Shown here in pieces: positions 61,552 through 64,000 of a stretch of 64,000 bases of DNA; positions within the stretch are counted from its first letter, which is position 1, and every line of letters begins with the position of its first letter. The translations under genes and the position numbers were made by a program. Source of the DNA: Pseudomonadota bacterium (lineage in GTDB: Bacteria; Pseudomonadota; Alphaproteobacteria; Rhizobiales; Devosiaceae); NCBI GenBank assembly GCA_023391095.1, contig JAEWBN010000019.1, positions 62,001 through 126,000 of the forward strand, given 5' to 3'. The notes under the pieces were generated by a model. That model was not told the origin of the DNA. It saw only the letters and a list, made by a program, of their open reading frames with translations, and did not search any database.

Positions 61552-62568
61552 TCAGGCGGACTTGCCGGCGTCCTGCGTAACCTTGACGAGTTCGGGAATG
61601 AAGTCGCGGACCATGGGCTGGTGCAGGGCTTCGAAGGGCAGGGGGCGGACGACGCGCATTGCGGCTATGCCGACGCGCACTGTCATAAGACCGTTGACCA
61701 CGCCTTCGCCCAGCCGGGCAGAGAGCTTTGCAGCAAGACCCTGACCCACGAGCTGCTCAACCACGCCGTCGGTGAGCACCAGGCCTCCTGTGACGGCCAG
61801 ATGCGCCAGGACGGAGCCGGAGAGCCGGACGAAGCCAAAAAAGCCTGGGCGGGCTCCGTAGAGGGCCGCGATCGCGCCTGCAAGGCGTATGCTCTCATAT
61901 ATGACGAAGGCGATGTCGATGAGCGCCCGGGGCGACACGGCGGTGACGAGGGCAACGCGGCGGGCGGACGCCGCGGTCAGGGCCTTGGCCCGCGCATCAA
62001 GCGGCGCCATGAGGCTACGCTCGGCCAGCGTGATAACCTCGTGGCCATCGAAGAGGTTTGGCAGATGCCTGTTGACCTCGTCACGGGAGCGGGCGAGGTC
62101 CGCCCGGCCGGCATAAACGCTGTTGAGATGGTCCACGACGGCTCCGGCGCGCTTGCGGTCATTGTCTGCCACGGCGCGGGCGGCGTCCGCCTTGAGGGCG
62201 TCGAGGACGCGCAGGCGCCGGAGGGCGAAGGCTTCGCGCAGGATGAGCGCGACGATGGCGACAAGGAATGCGCCGAGCACGCCAAGGCCGACATAGCCGA
62301 GGTACTCGTTGGTCTCGAAGAGGTCGCGGACCAGGCGGTCGGCGGCAAGGCCGAGCCCAGCCGAGACGAGGATGCCGCCCGTGGTCCAGGCGAGGCGCCC
62401 GACCCATCCCATGCGACGAGGCGGTGGCGTTACGAGTTCGGGGTCGATCTGGGGTTCGAATGAGGTTTCGACGATTTCGGCGCGATCGGCGGCGAAAGCG
62501 CGGGGCGTGCGGACGGCTTCGGTCTCATCCGGCTGGCGGGACAGGGTGTGGGCAACGGGGCGTTTCAT
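61552..62568 (-). CDS. ycjF: YcjF/TIGR01620 family membrane protein
   Basis: A 338-residue protein with a charged N-terminus, two adjacent helices (about 58-118) and a C-terminal DUF697-like helical domain (GGLVLTDGVVEQLVGQGLAAKL, ARLGEGVVNGLMTVRVG). It is the usual partner of the YcjX ATPase/GTPase; the pair belongs to the envelope-stress (Psp-associated) genes of enterobacteria. The start overlaps the ycjX stop by 4 bases (ATGA), so the pair is coupled. The exact role in alphaproteobacteria is unknown. Confidence 0.88.
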   Translation of the reverse strand: MKRPVAHTLSRQPDETEAVRTPRAFAADRAEIVETSFEPQIDPELVTPPPRRMGWVGRLAWTTGGILVSAGLGLAADRLVRDLFETNEYLGYVGLGVLGAFLVAIVALILREAFALRRLRVLDALKADAARAVADNDRKRAGAVVDHLNSVYAGRADLARSRDEVNRHLPNLFDGHEVITLAERSLMAPLDARAKALTAASARRVALVTAVSPRALIDIAFVIYESIRLAGAIAALYGARPGFFGFVRLSGSVLAHLAVTGGLVLTDGVVEQLVGQGLAAKLSARLGEGVVNGLMTVRVGIAAMRVVRPLPFEALHQPMVRDFIPELVKVTQDAGKSA

Positions 62569-64000
62569 GCCATCCAGTCTCCGATGAGATAGTCGAGTGC
62601 ACGATCCAGCCGGATATGGGGCAGGACCGGATCGCCGGCGGCGTTGCGCTCCAGCCGCTGCGGTGGCGTGAAGCGCAGGAAGTTGAGCGCAACCGGCTGG
62701 CCATTCTCGAACAATGAATCCGGACGCTCTGGTAAGTCGCCGGGAAACAAGGCGATTTCGGTCCGGCCGTCATAGGTGGTGCCGTCGAGCACTTCGCCCT
62801 GCATGGGTGTGCCGATCAGCGTTGGCAGGGTTTCTCCGCCCTCGCGGATCGTGCCCTCGCTGGTGGCGCGGATGCCGGCCATGGCGATGGAGCGGGTCTC
62901 GGTGCCGGCAAAGCGGGCGCGTTTGGCGGCGCTGGCGACCAGGCGATTGAGAATGGCCTCGAGCCGGTCGTGGCTGGTGTGATGGACGTGATCGGCCTTG
63001 GTCGCGGCAAAGAGGATACGGTCGATGCGGCGGGTGAAGGGGCGCAGCAGGGGATTGGCTTCACCCTGCCGGAAACAGGACAGAACCGAGGTCAGTGCTG
63101 TTTCGAGATCGCTTACGGCGGCAGCCCCGGCATTGAGGGCGCGCAAGGTGTCGACCAGCACCACCTGACGGTCGAGCCGCGCGAAGTGGTCACGGAAGAA
63201 GGCGCGCACAATCCTGTCCTTGTAGGCCTCGTAACGGCCTTCAAACATGCGATAGAGGCTGGAATTGCGATGGGTCGCGGGCTTGGGCAGCGGTGCGAAG
63301 GTCAGCGCCGGCGAGCCTTCGAGATCACCGGGCAGCAGGAACCGGCCCGGGGGCAGGGTTGAGAGAGCTCCGTGCTCGCGGGACCGGCGCAGATAGGTGG
63401 TGAAGGCTGCGGCGAGACGTTCCGCGTCGGCGTCGCTGGCTTCCTTGCTGACATCGGTGCTGTCGAGCTCGCGCAGGAATTCGGTCGCCTCGTCGGCATG
63501 GCCCGGCTGGCGGGCGCGCTCGAGCGCTTCGGCGCTCCACTCGGCAAAGCTGAGGCCGAGGAGGGGCAGGTCGAGCAGCCATTCGCCGGGATAGTCGACA
63601 ATGTCGAGATTGAGCGTGGCCGGGCCCCGCATGCCTGACCACCATTTGGCAGACTGGAATTTGAGCACGATGCGCAGCTGGGAAATCCGGCGCGTGCCTT
63701 CCGGCCAGGTGGGCGGATTGGCGGTAAGCGCTGCCATGTGCTGCTCATAGGCAAAGCGGGGAATGGTCGCGTCCGGATATTCAGCGAGTTTTGCTCCGAT
63801 AAAGCGACCTTCAGCCAAAGGCGAAAACCCCGGGAGGCGGCCTTGCGTCAGCAGGTTGTGCACCAGCGCCGTGATGAAGATGGTCTTGCCGGCACGGCTA
63901 AGGCCAGTGACGCCCAGTCTCAGGGTCGGCGTAAAGACGCCGGTCGCGCTGTCGGCAAGGTTAGACAGGGCAATGCCCAGTTCGTCGGTAATCGTGGTCG
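62565..64000 (-). CDS. ycjX: YcjX family P-loop protein (5' end beyond window)
   Basis: The frame stays open to the window edge, so the N-terminus is missing. The P-loop GLSRAGKT lies at 63882-63905, followed by FITALVHNLLTQGR and, farther on, LNLDIVDYPGEWLLDLPLLG, the switch-like segment of the YcjX (DUF463) family. At least 478 residues are visible, close to full length. YcjX proteins bind GTP or ATP and act with YcjF in the envelope. A GTG at 63863 is not the start, because the P-loop lies upstream of it. Confidence 0.92.
   Translation of the reverse strand, partial: TTITDELGIALSNLADSATGVFTPTLRLGVTGLSRAGKTIFITALVHNLLTQGRLPGFSPLAEGRFIGAKLAEYPDATIPRFAYEQHMAALTANPPTWPEGTRRISQLRIVLKFQSAKWWSGMRGPATLNLDIVDYPGEWLLDLPLLGLSFAEWSAEALERARQPGHADEATEFLRELDSTDVSKEASDADAERLAAAFTTYLRRSREHGALSTLPPGRFLLPGDLEGSPALTFAPLPKPATHRNSSLYRMFEGRYEAYKDRIVRAFFRDHFARLDRQVVLVDTLRALNAGAAAVSDLETALTSVLSCFRQGEANPLLRPFTRRIDRILFAATKADHVHHTSHDRLEAILNRLVASAAKRARFAGTETRSIAMAGIRATSEGTIREGGETLPTLIGTPMQGEVLDGTTYDGRTEIALFPGDLPERPDSLFENGQPVALNFLRFTPPQRLERNAAGDPVLPHIRLDRALDYLIGDWMA

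Overview
The window comes from the chromosome of a GC-rich alphaproteobacterium of the order Hyphomicrobiales (Rhizobiales); gene content and order fit Devosia or a close relative, but the genus is an inference. Supporting signs are a sulfate-assimilation run cysG-DUF2849-cysI-cysH/DUF934 with a TrxR-like ferredoxin-NADP reductase, a giant two-membrane-span hendecad-repeat protein resembling the Growth Pole Ring (GPR) protein of polar-growing Hyphomicrobiales, and TetR-ilvC, ilvB-ilvN and YcjX-YcjF gene pairs. Genes are densely packed, with frequent start/stop overlaps and several convergent pairs sharing stop-codon bases. I see no insertion sequence, prophage, integrase or CRISPR array.

Layout: 1-5.9 kb holds the end of hflC, serB, miaA, a MATE exporter, DUF423, a glycine-zipper lipoprotein, cspA and a Nudix hydrolase. 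5.9-14.8 kb holds a PiT phosphate transporter, then ilvB-ilvN preceded by a well-formed attenuator with a leader peptide, an EamA transporter, pdxJ, an FMN reductase and kup. 14.9-20.5 kb holds a PAP2-like membrane enzyme, an old-yellow-enzyme, exonuclease III, peptidase T and a TetR regulator with an 18-bp palindromic operator candidate. 20.5-29.2 kb holds ilvC, a GFA/UPF0303/PhzF operon, an acyltransferase, leuA (with a Leu-rich upstream ORF that may be a leader peptide), a GNAT protein, a membrane EEP-family protein and a HisC-like aminotransferase. 29.2-36 kb holds tRNA-Lys(CUU), a second acyltransferase, DUF4142, TerC and a coupled FemAB-like/flippase pair. 36-42 kb holds acs, a secreted GH3 hydrolase, an LpxH-like phosphatase, an MFS transporter and a cytosolic NlpC/P60-like protein. 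42-51 kb holds the 1825-residue GPR-like protein, a divergent single-domain Hpt protein and treY. 51-60.7 kb holds prfC, a methyltransferase, two [2Fe-2S] ferredoxins and the sulfate-assimilation cluster with its reductase. 60.8-64 kb holds an EAL phosphodiesterase and ycjF-ycjX, the last running off the end.

How they work together: four branched-chain amino-acid genes (ilvB, ilvN, ilvC, leuA) lie in three separate units within 19 kb, each unit with its own apparent control: peptide attenuator, TetR palindrome and Leu-rich leader candidate. The sulfur block supplies siroheme (CysG), APS/PAPS reduction (CysH), sulfite reduction (CysI) and a plausible NADPH -> FNR -> ferredoxin electron path, with no flavoprotein CysJ in view. 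The GPR-like gene, its divergent Hpt neighbour and the convergent NlpC/P60-like gene form the most intriguing cell-envelope neighbourhood.

Most other genes are ordinary housekeeping. The observations most worth pursuing are the ilvB attenuator, the leuA leader candidate, the GPR-like hendecad protein with its Hpt neighbour, the FemAB-flippase pair and the prfC-methyltransferase-ferredoxin operon.
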